DNA from: Pseudomonadota bacterium
Lineage (GTDB): Bacteria > Pseudomonadota > Gammaproteobacteria > Arenicellales > Poriferihabitantaceae
DNA: 19,347 nt
Direction: 5' to 3'
Assembly (NCBI GenBank): GCA_024226105.1
Contig: JAAELZ010000141.1
Span: 1 to 19,347, forward strand
In this document: positions 1-7,731 of the stretch, in pieces
How the letters are laid out: every line of letters starts with the position of its first letter
How positions within the stretch are numbered: the first letter of the stretch is position 1
Notes under the pieces: model-generated
The model's input: the letters and a program-made list of their open reading frames with translations, nothing else
The model's database searches: none
What the model was told of the DNA's origin: nothing
Made by a program: the position numbers and the translations under genes

Positions 1-1
1 G

Positions 2-832
2 CCACAAATCGGAATGGACAGCCTGGCACGGGGCAGCCTGTTGCACAAGGTGCTGGAAGCAATCTGGCAGGAACTTCAGGATTCGAGGGCCCTGTGTGAG
101 CATATTGAAAGGGGCACACTCAAAGAACTTATTCACCGGCACACACAGGAACAGTTGGATATTTTCCCTGTGCACAGTGGGCTCGGCGAAGGCTTTTCCC
201 ATGCTGAAACTCAAAGACTGGATACCCTGGTAGCAGAATGGCTAAACCTGGAAGCACAACGCCCGGCTTTTGAGGTGGAGGCGACTGAACAAAAACTGCA
301 ACACTCCATTAACGGACTGAATCTTAGCTTCACCCTTGATCGCGTAGACCAACTGGCGACATCCGATCATCAATCCCAGGCCGGGAGATCCTGCCTGATT
401 ATGGATTATAAAAGTGGCAACTGCGAGCTTAAGGATTGGACGGGAGAACGTCCCGGACAACCGCAAATGCCCCTGTACTTTCTGGCTTTGGGAGAAAACA
501 GGCCGGATACAGGCATTGATGCACTGAGCTACGCCCAGATCAAGCCTGGCTTGTGTCAATTTATCGGGATCAGCCGCCTGCAGGGCACCCTGCCTGAAGT
601 GAAAAGCCTGGAAACACTTGGAGCCGGTACTTCGCTCAAAAAAGAAATCAGGGAATGGTCGCAGCTCAAACCTGTATGGGAAGCGCGCATCAAAAAGATC
701 GTCGGAGATTATCAACAGGGACTTGCACACGTAGACCCTAAATCTGCCAGTAGCTGCACTTTCTGCAATTTTGCCCCGCTATGCCGAATTCATACCCGGG
801 ATTTACAGGAAGGAGGCGACATCAATGAGTGA
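2..832 (+). CDS. PD-(D/E)XK nuclease, AddB-like (3' part of gene; 5' end outside window)
   Basis: The reading frame is open from base 2, before the first in-window ATG at 14, and its first residues (RGSLLHKVLE) are an internal family motif, so the gene starts upstream of the window. The 276 visible residues form a RecB/AddB-type nuclease domain. Candidate active-site residues are H15, D113, D135 and K137 (in MDYKSG), followed by a QMPLY motif. Near the C-terminus C252-x2-C255-x5-C261 matches the last three cysteines of the AddB iron-sulfur cluster; the first cysteine would lie in the missing N-terminal part. The gene overlaps the downstream helicase-nuclease gene by 8 bp, so the two are probably translated together and form one DNA end-processing complex. 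The family is clear. The exact orthologue (AddB proper, or the related proteobacterial 'probable DNA repair protein' group) cannot be settled from this fragment. Confidence 0.85.
   Translation, partial: PQIGMDSLARGSLLHKVLEAIWQELQDSRALCEHIERGTLKELIHRHTQEQLDIFPVHSGLGEGFSHAETQRLDTLVAEWLNLEAQRPAFEVEATEQKLQHSINGLNLSFTLDRVDQLATSDHQSQAGRSCLIMDYKSGNCELKDWTGERPGQPQMPLYFLALGENRPDTGIDALSYAQIKPGLCQFIGISRLQGTLPEVKSLETLGAGTSLKKEIREWSQLKPVWEARIKKIVGDYQQGLAHVDPKSASSCTFCNFAPLCRIHTRDLQEGGDINE
810..816 (+). promoter_or_regulatory. Shine-Dalgarno site that fixes the helicase start
   Basis: AAGGAGG lies 8 bases before the ATG at 825. This is a near-perfect match to the anti-Shine-Dalgarno sequence, and it selects ATG 825 over the ATG at 771, which would add 18 residues read from inside the nuclease gene. 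Confidence 0.85.
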
Positions 833-3800
833 CCCCAGCCCCGGCGACATGGTGCTACCAGACCAAAACGCCCGGGAACAGGCGCTTTTACCGACCCAAT
901 CATTCATCGTTCAGGCTCCGGCCGGTTCGGGTAAAACCGGGCTACTGGTGCGGCGAATACTGAAGCTGCTGGGCGCTGTCGAAAAACCGGAAGAAATCCT
1001 CGCAATCACATTTACCCGCAAAGCCACCGCAGAGATGCGTAAACGCGTAATAGACGCACTGCATAATGCCTATACCGGGAAGGCTTTTGAGGCTCATGAG
1101 CAGGATATGGAGATCCACGCTCGTGTCGCACTGGCCCGGGATAAAGAAAAACAATGGCAGTTGCTGCAACAACCACAGCGCCTGAGAATTCAAACCATAG
1201 ATTCCCTGTGTGCCGAACTGGTGCGCAAAATGCCCTGGTCAACGCGCTTTGGTGGCGTACCACAGATTGAAACCGACCTGGAAACGCTCTACACCCGCGC
1301 CGCGCAAAGCCTGATTGAAAAAATCGACACCCCTTCCCTGCAAACTGCGCTCGGCACCCTGCTTATATTTAGCAATGGAGATCTGCAAATCCTTAAAAGG
1401 CAGCTTGCTGGCATGCTATATCAGCGGGAAGCAATCCTGAGGTTGATTTTTTGGTACAAAGCACTGGATTCACGTAAGGATATTGAACAACACTGGCTGG
1501 CTATTTTTGAACAGTCCATAGAGGCGCTCGAACAGGCATTCGGGCCCGGTTTGTCGGAAGAGTTACTTGAGCTGACCCGTTATGCCGAACAGCACCGTGT
1601 TGAGTCGGCTGCACCTCTGACCGAAGAACAAATTGATGCTCTGTATCATGCCTCTCGACGCCCGGATTTAAACATTCGAGCCTTGCGCTGGAAGTTGATT
1701 GATCAAATGCTATGCACCACAAAAGGTGTTTTTCGTAAGTCCGTGAACAAAAATGATGGTTTCCCGACAAACGATGCGGCCAAAACACGCATGCGGGAAA
1801 TCCTCACTGATCTACAGGATGACACCAGGGCTCAAGCCATATTTAAGCAGTTTCGGCGCGTACCCGACCCTCGAATCAGCGATTCTGAGTGGGCGCGCCT
1901 GCAAGCGATGAAAACGATAATACCCGCATTGGCTCAGGAACTGTACGTCATCATGTCTGAGCACAATTGTGCCGACTATGATGAGTTATCACAGCGCGCA
2001 ATAAATGCACTGGGTGATCCGGACAATCCAAGCGACCTGGCCCTGATCCAGGATTACCGGATAAAGCACATTCTGATGGATGAGTTTCAGGATACCTCAC
2101 CGGCACAACTGCGGCTATTGGAACGACTCACCGCGGGCTGGCAATCAGATGATAGTGGACGCAGCCTTTTTCTGGTTGGTGATCCAATGCAATCGATATA
2201 CGGCTTTCGTGGTGCCGATGTGCGCGTATTCCTGAAGGTGCGTAATTCGGGGATTAACGATATTCGCCCGCAATCACTGGAGTTAACGGTTAATTTTCGC
2301 TCTTCACCTGATATTGTTAACTGGGTCAACAAAACCATGCACCCGATTTTTCCGCAAAAAGATGAACCGGCTTTAGCCAGGGTAAAGTATAGCGCTTCTA
2401 CAGCGCACCAATCCTGTTACGGTTCAATAAATACCCATTTATGTATTGCCGAGAACACACAAAATGCCGCCGACTACCGCTACAGCGAAGCGCAGCAAAT
2501 TCTCAAACATATCCGTGCTCTTCAGGAACAGCATCCTGAGGATAGTATTGCGGTACTGGCCCGCAAACGCTCCCCGCTAACCGCGCTTGCAGAATGCCTG
2601 CGCGCATCGCAAACAGCCTTTGAGGCGGTTGACCTGGAGACGCTTGATGAACAAAGCATTATTCAGGATTTAATCAGCCTGTGTGGCATTTTCCTGCAAC
2701 CTATGGACACGCTGTCCTGGCTGGCGGTATTACGCGCTCCCTGGAACGGCCTGAGCTTGAAAGATCTCACGCTGCTACGTGAGCTAAACATGGCCGTAGT
2801 CGAGGTGCTGAAAAATGACCTGCTGCCTGAAACGATCAGCGTGGCCGGCAGAGAGGCCCTAAGCCGCGCTCAAGCAGTGTTGTTACCCCTGATCGAGGTT
2901 GGGCGACGCCAGGAGTTGCATCAGCGCGTGCGTCGCGCCTGGCTGGCACTAAGAGGGCCTGCCTGCTTTGGGAAGCACGAACTGGTACACGTTGAACCAT
3001 TTTTTGAAATGTTAATAGCACTGGAATCTGAACCTAATGGCCTCAGCCGTGAACGCCTGCACCAGGCGTGCAAGCAACATAAATCTTCCGCTCCCGCAAA
3101 CACTCTGAAACTGATGACCTTTCATAAAGCGAAAGGACTTGAATTTGATCACGTTATTTTGACCGGCCTGGCCGGAAAATCGGGCGGCGATAATCGACGA
3201 CAGCCACTACTGTATAGCGCACATTCGGGTGAAACCATCCTGGTGGCGCCGGGCTCACGTGCAGATGAGCTGCCCCCCACCAAAGCGGGCTTCATCAAGC
3301 AACATCACAAATCAATCGAAGACGAAGAGGCTGCGCGGCTTTTGTATGTCGCGCTCACTCGGGCAAAAAAACAGCTGTTTCTGTTCGCCACCTTAAAGCG
3401 CAATACCGGGGGAGAGCCTGGCACTCCTCAGCAGGGTAGCCTTTTGCACCTGCTATGGCCTGAATTGCAGGCTGATTTTGAACGCCCGGAGTTTCAAACT
3501 GAAGCCTCCGGCAATGACCGTCCTGCGCTGGAATACCCGGACAACCCTAAAAGCGTTCCCCTGCTGAGTCTGGCTTCACCGCTGGAACCCGTTCAACTTC
3601 CCGCGGATATCCAATACCTGCCGCATAGCTATCCCGTAAACCAGGACGAAATTGAATTTAGCTGGGCGCAGGAAGACGCACGAATTGTTGGACTTGTCAT
3701 CCATCAGCTGCTTGAGCTTGCTGATTTGACTCAGTTGACAGCCTGGCAGAAAGAGATAAATCAACACGCGATCAATACCAGCCTGATACGCTTCGGTTTG

Positions 3801-4202
3801 ATTTCAGAACGCATTGAGAATGCTGGCAGACGAGTAACTCGAATCTTGCAAACTATCTCAAATGATAAGCGCGCACACTGGTTGTTTGACCCCCGCCATC
3901 AGGACATCAAGCGTGAATGGGCTTTAAGTTGCGCACTAAACGGGCATGTCTCGAACTATGTTATTGACCGCAGTTTCGTCGATGAAAACGATATACGCTG
4001 GATCATCGATTTCAAAACCAGCGCGCATGAAGGTGGAAACCTGCAAAGCTTTCTGGATGAAGAAGAGCAACGCTACTCCGAACAACTAATGCAATACGGT
4101 TCATTAGCCCATGTTCTGGAGCCGGATCGTGAAATCCGGCTTGGTTTATATTTCCCGGCTATAGCGCAATGGCGTGAACGAAAATATACGCCCCCGGCCT
4201 AG
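825..4202 (+). CDS. UvrD/AddA-type helicase-nuclease (ATP-dependent exonuclease subunit)
   Basis: This 1125-residue SF1A DNA helicase has all the expected motifs in order: Walker A (APAGSGKT, about residues 31-38), motif Ia (ITFTRKA, about 61-67), Walker B (DEFQDT, from D419), motif III (GDPMQSIYGFRG, near 453), motif IV (NFRSS, near 490), motif V (TFHKAKGLEFD, near 767) and motif VI (LYVALTRAKK, near 841). A C-terminal RecB-like nuclease follows, with H960, D1048, D1062-x-K1064 (IIDFKT) and a final QLMQY motif, so both activities look intact. The architecture is that of AddA, though a little shorter than B. subtilis AddA (about 1230 aa). The start is set by a strong ribosome site, and the gene overlaps the AddB-like partner by ATGAGTGA. 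The likely role is processing of double-strand DNA ends for recombination. Its stop codon is shared, on the opposite strand, with the BKACE gene. Confidence 0.9.
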   Translation: MSDPSPGDMVLPDQNAREQALLPTQSFIVQAPAGSGKTGLLVRRILKLLGAVEKPEEILAITFTRKATAEMRKRVIDALHNAYTGKAFEAHEQDMEIHARVALARDKEKQWQLLQQPQRLRIQTIDSLCAELVRKMPWSTRFGGVPQIETDLETLYTRAAQSLIEKIDTPSLQTALGTLLIFSNGDLQILKRQLAGMLYQREAILRLIFWYKALDSRKDIEQHWLAIFEQSIEALEQAFGPGLSEELLELTRYAEQHRVESAAPLTEEQIDALYHASRRPDLNIRALRWKLIDQMLCTTKGVFRKSVNKNDGFPTNDAAKTRMREILTDLQDDTRAQAIFKQFRRVPDPRISDSEWARLQAMKTIIPALAQELYVIMSEHNCADYDELSQRAINALGDPDNPSDLALIQDYRIKHILMDEFQDTSPAQLRLLERLTAGWQSDDSGRSLFLVGDPMQSIYGFRGADVRVFLKVRNSGINDIRPQSLELTVNFRSSPDIVNWVNKTMHPIFPQKDEPALARVKYSASTAHQSCYGSINTHLCIAENTQNAADYRYSEAQQILKHIRALQEQHPEDSIAVLARKRSPLTALAECLRASQTAFEAVDLETLDEQSIIQDLISLCGIFLQPMDTLSWLAVLRAPWNGLSLKDLTLLRELNMAVVEVLKNDLLPETISVAGREALSRAQAVLLPLIEVGRRQELHQRVRRAWLALRGPACFGKHELVHVEPFFEMLIALESEPNGLSRERLHQACKQHKSSAPANTLKLMTFHKAKGLEFDHVILTGLAGKSGGDNRRQPLLYSAHSGETILVAPGSRADELPPTKAGFIKQHHKSIEDEEAARLLYVALTRAKKQLFLFATLKRNTGGEPGTPQQGSLLHLLWPELQADFERPEFQTEASGNDRPALEYPDNPKSVPLLSLASPLEPVQLPADIQYLPHSYPVNQDEIEFSWAQEDARIVGLVIHQLLELADLTQLTAWQKEINQHAINTSLIRFGLISERIENAGRRVTRILQTISNDKRAHWLFDPRHQDIKREWALSCALNGHVSNYVIDRSFVDENDIRWIIDFKTSAHEGGNLQSFLDEEEQRYSEQLMQYGSLAHVLEPDREIRLGLYFPAIAQWRERKYTPPA

Positions 4203-5074
4203 TGGGAAATCCCGAGTATTTCCGCCGCCTCCATTGGGGTAGCCAACTCACGCCCGACTTCATGAATAATGCGGGCAGCGCGTTCAACGAGTTGCCGGTT
4301 GCTGGCAAATTCGCCTTTGCGAATATAAAGATTATCCTCTAAACCAACCCGACAGTTACCCCCCTGACAAGCTGCCTGAGCAACAATATCAAACTCCCAA
4401 CGGGAAATACCAAAGGCGCTCCAACGGGCATTTTCGGGCAGCAGATTCTTCATGACATTCAATATTTCTGGTGTTGCAGGTGAGGCATGCGGCACACCCA
4501 GGCACAGCTGAAACATTGGCGGGCCATCTATCAGCCCTTCTTTAATCAACTTATGCGCAAACATGATGTGGCCCGGCTCGAATACCTCGATCTCAGCTTT
4601 CACCCCAAGCTCCTGGATGCGCCCGGCCATGATGCGTAAATGCTCGGGTGTATTAACAAAAATGACCTCGCCAAAATTGAACGTTCCCACGTCCAGGGTA
4701 CATATATCCGGTTTAAGTTCCTCTATATGCTTCAGACGCTCAAGTGGTTGCACAAGCGTTGTACCCGGGCCACCGATCCTGGGGTCGTCCAGGCCAGGAG
4801 TGAAGCGTGCGCCTTCACTGGTGGTCAGGTTTATCAGCACATCGGTATCTGAATCCCGAACGCGTTCAACCACTTCCTTAAACAGCGCCGCATCACCGGA
4901 TCGCAACCCGGTTTGTGTATCTCGCACATGAATATGCGCGATCGCGGCACCTGCTTTTGCCGCCTCAATACAGTCGTTGGCTATCTGTTCAGGTGTTATG
5001 GGATAGTCCGGATGCGAATGGACATTTGGATGCCCGCCAGTAACCGCACAGCTTAGAATGATTTTGTTGCTCAT
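4199..5074 (-). CDS. BKACE family beta-keto acid cleavage enzyme (DUF849), substrate unknown
   Basis: The 291-residue protein matches the BKACE family throughout. Family members condense a beta-keto acid with acetyl-CoA and cleave it into acetoacetate and a new CoA thioester, using a divalent metal (zinc) in a TIM barrel. Visible landmarks are the HIHVRD metal motif (H47, H49), S86 after TT, the LDVGTFNFG segment, and CRVGLEDN with R242, E246 and D247. These correspond to H46, H48, R226, E230 and D231 of the characterised 3-keto-5-aminohexanoate cleavage enzyme Kce. At the position of Kce Glu14 the motif here is AVTGGH, giving His15 instead of Glu. The substrate therefore cannot be taken from Kce. 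No neighbouring gene suggests a pathway, and the gene stands alone behind the ribosomal terminator with its own upstream control region. The ribosome site is weak. Family certain, substrate open. Confidence 0.9.
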   Translation of the reverse strand: MSNKIILSCAVTGGHPNVHSHPDYPITPEQIANDCIEAAKAGAAIAHIHVRDTQTGLRSGDAALFKEVVERVRDSDTDVLINLTTSEGARFTPGLDDPRIGGPGTTLVQPLERLKHIEELKPDICTLDVGTFNFGEVIFVNTPEHLRIMAGRIQELGVKAEIEVFEPGHIMFAHKLIKEGLIDGPPMFQLCLGVPHASPATPEILNVMKNLLPENARWSAFGISRWEFDIVAQAACQGGNCRVGLEDNLYIRKGEFASNRQLVERAARIIHEVGRELATPMEAAEILGISH

Positions 5075-5121
5075 GACCGTTAGCTCATTGTTCGATTTAT
5101 GAAGTAAAGTTTACACCAGGC

Positions 5122-5145
5122 AATCACCAAAATGGGTTAGTGATT
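5122..5145 (-). promoter_or_regulatory. Hairpin in the BKACE 5' leader
   Basis: The minus-strand transcript can fold AAUCACUAA against UUGGUGAUU with a CCCAUU loop. That is a 9-bp stem including one U-G pair, located shortly after the predicted transcription start. It has no following U-run, so it is not an intrinsic terminator. It could be an operator at DNA level or a leader structure in the RNA. The function is unknown. Confidence 0.35.
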
Positions 5146-5155
5146 TCACAGAAAA

Positions 5156-5185
5156 CATATACAAACCCCCTGTTTGTACTAACAA
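5156..5185 (-). promoter_or_regulatory. Candidate promoter of the BKACE gene, with a palindrome in its spacer
   Basis: On the minus strand a -35-like TTGTTA (5180-5185) and a -10-like TATATG (5156-5161) are separated by 18 bp. Each matches consensus at 4 of 6 positions. A 19-bp inverted repeat, TACAAAC-5-GTTTGTA (5160-5178), fills the spacer, which is where a repressor operator would often lie. The start point would be near 5149, giving a leader of about 75 nt. The promoter is inferred from sequence only. A weaker alternative, TTGCCT-18-TAAATC, lies closer to the gene. Confidence 0.4.
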
Positions 5186-5198
5186 CGTGCAGGGTAAA

Positions 5199-5224
5199 CA
5201 AAAAAGGCGCCTTAAGGCGCCTTT
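5199..5224 (-). terminator. Intrinsic terminator of the alpha operon, after rplQ
   Basis: The minus strand reads AAAGGCGCC-TTAA-GGCGCCTTTTTT. This is a GC-rich perfect stem with a 4-base loop followed by six T residues, starting 24 bases after the rplQ stop codon. It marks the end of the ribosomal transcription unit and separates it from the BKACE gene, which runs in the same direction. On the plus strand only three Ts follow the stem, so it is mainly a minus-strand terminator. Confidence 0.92.
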
Positions 5225-5248
5225 CCTAATATCGACTTTTGGAACAGA

Positions 5249-5671
5249 CTATGCGTCTTCCTCATCATCAAAATCATCATCGTCTGACACATCCAGACCT
5301 TTGGCCGCCATGATGTCGCGATCAACCAGCTGTACGTAGGCCATGGGGGCATTATCGCTGACGCGGTTGCCGCATTTCAGGATACGCGTATAGCCACCCG
5401 GGCGGTCTGCAAAGTGCGGCCCCAGTTCATCAAACAGCTTGCCGACTATATCGCGATCGCGCAAACGAGCGAACGCCAAACGACGGTTTGCAACACTGGC
5501 GGTGCCGGCAAGTGTAATAAGGGGCTCAACTACCTTACGCAGCTCTTTTGCTTTGGGTACGGTCGTTTTGATTTGTTCGTGACGCAACAAAGACACCGCC
5601 ATGTTTTTGAACATGGCCTTACGGTGTGAGGCATTACGGTTAAGTTGTCGACCAGAGTGACGATGTCGCAT
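5249..5671 (-). CDS. rplQ: 50S ribosomal protein L17
   Basis: The first 125 or so residues align with L17 across its length (MRHRHSGRQLNRNASHR start, the LRHEQIKTTVPKAKELR segment, and GGYTRILK near the end of the core). L17 binds 23S rRNA at the solvent side of the large subunit. At 140 aa it is longer than E. coli L17 (127 aa). The extra length is a strongly acidic tail of alternating Asp and Glu residues from about 126 onwards, unusual for an rRNA-binding protein. It is the last gene of the alpha block, 18 bp after rpoA and just before the terminator. Confidence 0.97.
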   Translation of the reverse strand: MRHRHSGRQLNRNASHRKAMFKNMAVSLLRHEQIKTTVPKAKELRKVVEPLITLAGTASVANRRLAFARLRDRDIVGKLFDELGPHFADRPGGYTRILKCGNRVSDNAPMAYVQLVDRDIMAAKGLDVSDDDDFDDEEDA

Positions 5672-5689
5672 TTTATTAGAACCTGTATA

Positions 5690-6673
5690 TTAATCAGTAA
5701 CGATAGAAGCGGGCGGCCAGTTCTCGAGTTTAGTACCCAGAGTAAAGCCACGCTCAGCCAATACGTCTTTAATTTCTGTTAGTGATTTCTTGCCCAAGTT
5801 AGGCGTTTTCAGAAGATCCGTCTCGGTGCGTTGAACCAGATCACCCACGTAATAGATATTCTCTGCCTTCAGGCAATTCGCAGAACGAACCGTCAGCTCA
5901 AGATCATCAACCGGATTCAACAGACCCGGATCAATTTCCGGCTCAATTTCCTCAGGCGCCTGAATAGTAGATTCTTCAAGATTTACGAAAGTGGCAATCT
6001 GCTCGTGAAGAACAGTTGCTGCGCGGGTAATTGCATCTTCCGGGTCGACGGTTCCGTTGGTCTTCATGTTGATGATCAGGCGGTCCAGGTCGGTGCGCTG
6101 CTCAACCCGCGCGTCCTCGACGTTATAGGCCACCGTACCCACCGGGCTGTATATTGCATCTAGATGCATGACGCCCACTTCTTCCGTATCTTCTTCTGAT
6201 TTGCGCGCAACGGCCGTTTCATAACCACGACCCTGACGAACCGTGAGAGTCATCTCTACGCTACCCTCTTTCGATATCGTACAAATGAAATGCTCTGGAT
6301 CTACGATCTCTGCATCGTGTTCTGTTTCGATATCTGCAGCCGTCACAACACAGGGGCCCTTTTTCCTGATACTCAGAATTGCCTCCGAGCGGTCATTCAA
6401 GCGAACCGGCAAATCTTTGAGGTTGAGTAAAATATCGATGACATCTTCCTGTACACCTTTGATTGTCGAATACTCGTGCAAAACACCGTCGATTTTGACG
6501 GATATAATGGCAGCACCCGGGATAGAAGACATCAGGATGCGCCGCATGGCGTTACCCAGGGTATGTCCAAAACCGCGTTCTAATGGCTCGATAACGACAC
6601 GGCATTCGTTGTTTTCGTTTTTTACTTCGACAACGCGTGGTCTCAAGAATTCAAGCGAAGCTGTTTCTTGCAT
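5690..6673 (-). CDS. rpoA: DNA-directed RNA polymerase subunit alpha
   Basis: The 327-residue protein (E. coli 329) has both domains. The N-terminal domain (about 1-235) carries GHTLGNAMRRILMSS, including R45, which is needed in E. coli for alpha dimerisation and polymerase assembly. After an acidic linker rich in Glu and Pro (about 236-250), the C-terminal domain (about 255-320) carries TVRSANCLKAEN, whose R263 corresponds to E. coli R265, the key contact to UP elements and activators, and LGKKSLTEIKD. Both functions therefore look intact. It lies 33 bp after rpsD and 18 bp before rplQ, as in the E. coli alpha operon. Confidence 0.98.
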   Translation of the reverse strand: MQETASLEFLRPRVVEVKNENNECRVVIEPLERGFGHTLGNAMRRILMSSIPGAAIISVKIDGVLHEYSTIKGVQEDVIDILLNLKDLPVRLNDRSEAILSIRKKGPCVVTAADIETEHDAEIVDPEHFICTISKEGSVEMTLTVRQGRGYETAVARKSEEDTEEVGVMHLDAIYSPVGTVAYNVEDARVEQRTDLDRLIINMKTNGTVDPEDAITRAATVLHEQIATFVNLEESTIQAPEEIEPEIDPGLLNPVDDLELTVRSANCLKAENIYYVGDLVQRTETDLLKTPNLGKKSLTEIKDVLAERGFTLGTKLENWPPASIVTD

Positions 6674-6706
6674 AATTAAACCTGTATGAATAGTGTGACA
6701 GAAAAA

Positions 6707-7330
6707 TTACTTGGAGTACAAAGCGACTACGAGTGCTTCTTCGATATCAGGGGGCAATTGATCGCGTTCCGGTGAGGCTTTAAAAACGCCTTTCACCTTG
6801 GCCACGTCCACGTCGACCCAATCCACGATACCAATTTGTTCTGCCAGTTCAAGCGCCGCAGTAACCCGCAGCTGCTTTTTACTTTTTTCGCGCACTTCCA
6901 CAACATCGCCTGCTTGAACCTGATAAGATGGAATATTTACAACCTTTCCGTTTACCATGATAGTTTTATGGCTTACCAGTTGGCGGGATTCTGCACGTGT
7001 AACACCAAAACCCATACGATAAACAACGTTATCCAGACGGCCTTCCAGCAATTGCAATAAGTTCACACCGGTAGATCCTTTGGTGCCGGCCGCTTTCTTA
7101 TAGTAGGAAACGAATTGCTTTTCCATCATGCCATACATACGGCGTAATTTTTGCTTCTCGCGCAGTTGAGTACCGTACACGGTTTCGCGTGGACGACGGG
7201 CACCTGCACTAACACCTGGAACACGGTCAAATTTGCATTTTGATTCGATCGAACGTGCAGGGCTTTTCAGGAATAAATCCGTACCTTCACGACGCGCAAG
7301 TTTACACTTGGGACCAATATATCTAGCCAT
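6707..7330 (-). CDS. rpsD: 30S ribosomal protein S4
   Basis: At 207 aa the protein is one residue longer than E. coli S4 and matches along its length: the MARYIGPKCKLARREG start, LREKQKLRRMYG, and the S4 RNA-binding fold with LEGRLDNVVYRMGFG, SRQLVSHKTIMVNGKVV and ALELAEQ. S4 is a primary 16S rRNA binder that nucleates assembly of the 30S body. In E. coli it also represses the alpha operon by binding the rpsM leader. There are only two Cys in the N-terminal region (C9, C32), so it is not the four-Cys zinc form. A GAGG-type ribosome site (AGAGG, 9 bases before ATG) precedes it. Confidence 0.98.
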   Translation of the reverse strand: MARYIGPKCKLARREGTDLFLKSPARSIESKCKFDRVPGVSAGARRPRETVYGTQLREKQKLRRMYGMMEKQFVSYYKKAAGTKGSTGVNLLQLLEGRLDNVVYRMGFGVTRAESRQLVSHKTIMVNGKVVNIPSYQVQAGDVVEVREKSKKQLRVTAALELAEQIGIVDWVDVDVAKVKGVFKASPERDQLPPDIEEALVVALYSK

Positions 7331-7345
7331 TTTTAATAACCTCTA

Positions 7346-7717
7346 TTAAACGCGTCGGCGCTTTGATGGACGACAGCCGTTGTGCGGCAGGGGTGTCACA
7401 TCGATTAAATTCTGAATTTCAAAGCCTGAAGCTTGCAATGCGCGTGTAGCGGATTCACGACCCGGGCCAGGGCCATTGAATAGAACGTCAAGTATTTTGA
7501 CGCCAAACTCTTTCGCCTTTACAGCACATTGCTCAGCAGCGACCTGCGCAGCAAACGGGGTGCTTTTACGTGATCCTTTGAATCCTGCATGACCGGCAGA
7601 TGACCAGCATAGCGTATTGCCATGACGATCGCTGATGGTAACGATTGTATTATTGAAGGTCGCATGGATATGCGCAACACCTTCACTTACAGTCTTCTTA
7701 ACTTTAACTTTTGCCAT
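7346..7717 (-). CDS. rpsK: 30S ribosomal protein S11
   Basis: The 123-residue protein has the S11 hallmarks GVAHIHATFNNTIVTISD, GSRKSTPFAAQVAAE, the GPGPGRESATRAL loop and the C-terminal DVTPLPHNGCRP followed by a basic KRRRV end. S11 sits on the 30S platform next to the mRNA exit channel. It is 6 residues shorter than E. coli S11 because the basic N-terminal arm before GVAHIHA is shorter. It lies 14 bp after rpsM and 15 bp before rpsD. Confidence 0.97.
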   Translation of the reverse strand: MAKVKVKKTVSEGVAHIHATFNNTIVTISDRHGNTLCWSSAGHAGFKGSRKSTPFAAQVAAEQCAVKAKEFGVKILDVLFNGPGPGRESATRALQASGFEIQNLIDVTPLPHNGCRPSKRRRV

Positions 7718-7731
7718 GATGGACTACTACC

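Noticed and set aside
242..730. 162-codon open frame on the minus strand inside the AddB-like gene
   Set aside because: It is fully antisense to a well-supported nuclease frame, has no recognisable domain, and lacks a ribosome site.
771..824. Possible 18-residue N-terminal extension of the helicase
   Set aside because: It lies inside the upstream nuclease gene, has no ribosome site, and the ATG at 825 has a near-perfect one.
4563..4931. 122-codon plus-strand frame opposite the BKACE gene
   Set aside because: It is serine/arginine-rich antisense translation of a conserved enzyme, with no family resemblance.
6243..6689. 148-codon plus-strand frame opposite rpoA
   Set aside because: It is a mirror frame of a universal gene, with no independent coding evidence.
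7225..7330. Possible zinc-binding (four-Cys) form of S4
   Set aside because: Only C9 and C32 are present in the N-terminal region, so the zinc cluster of C+ S4 proteins cannot form.
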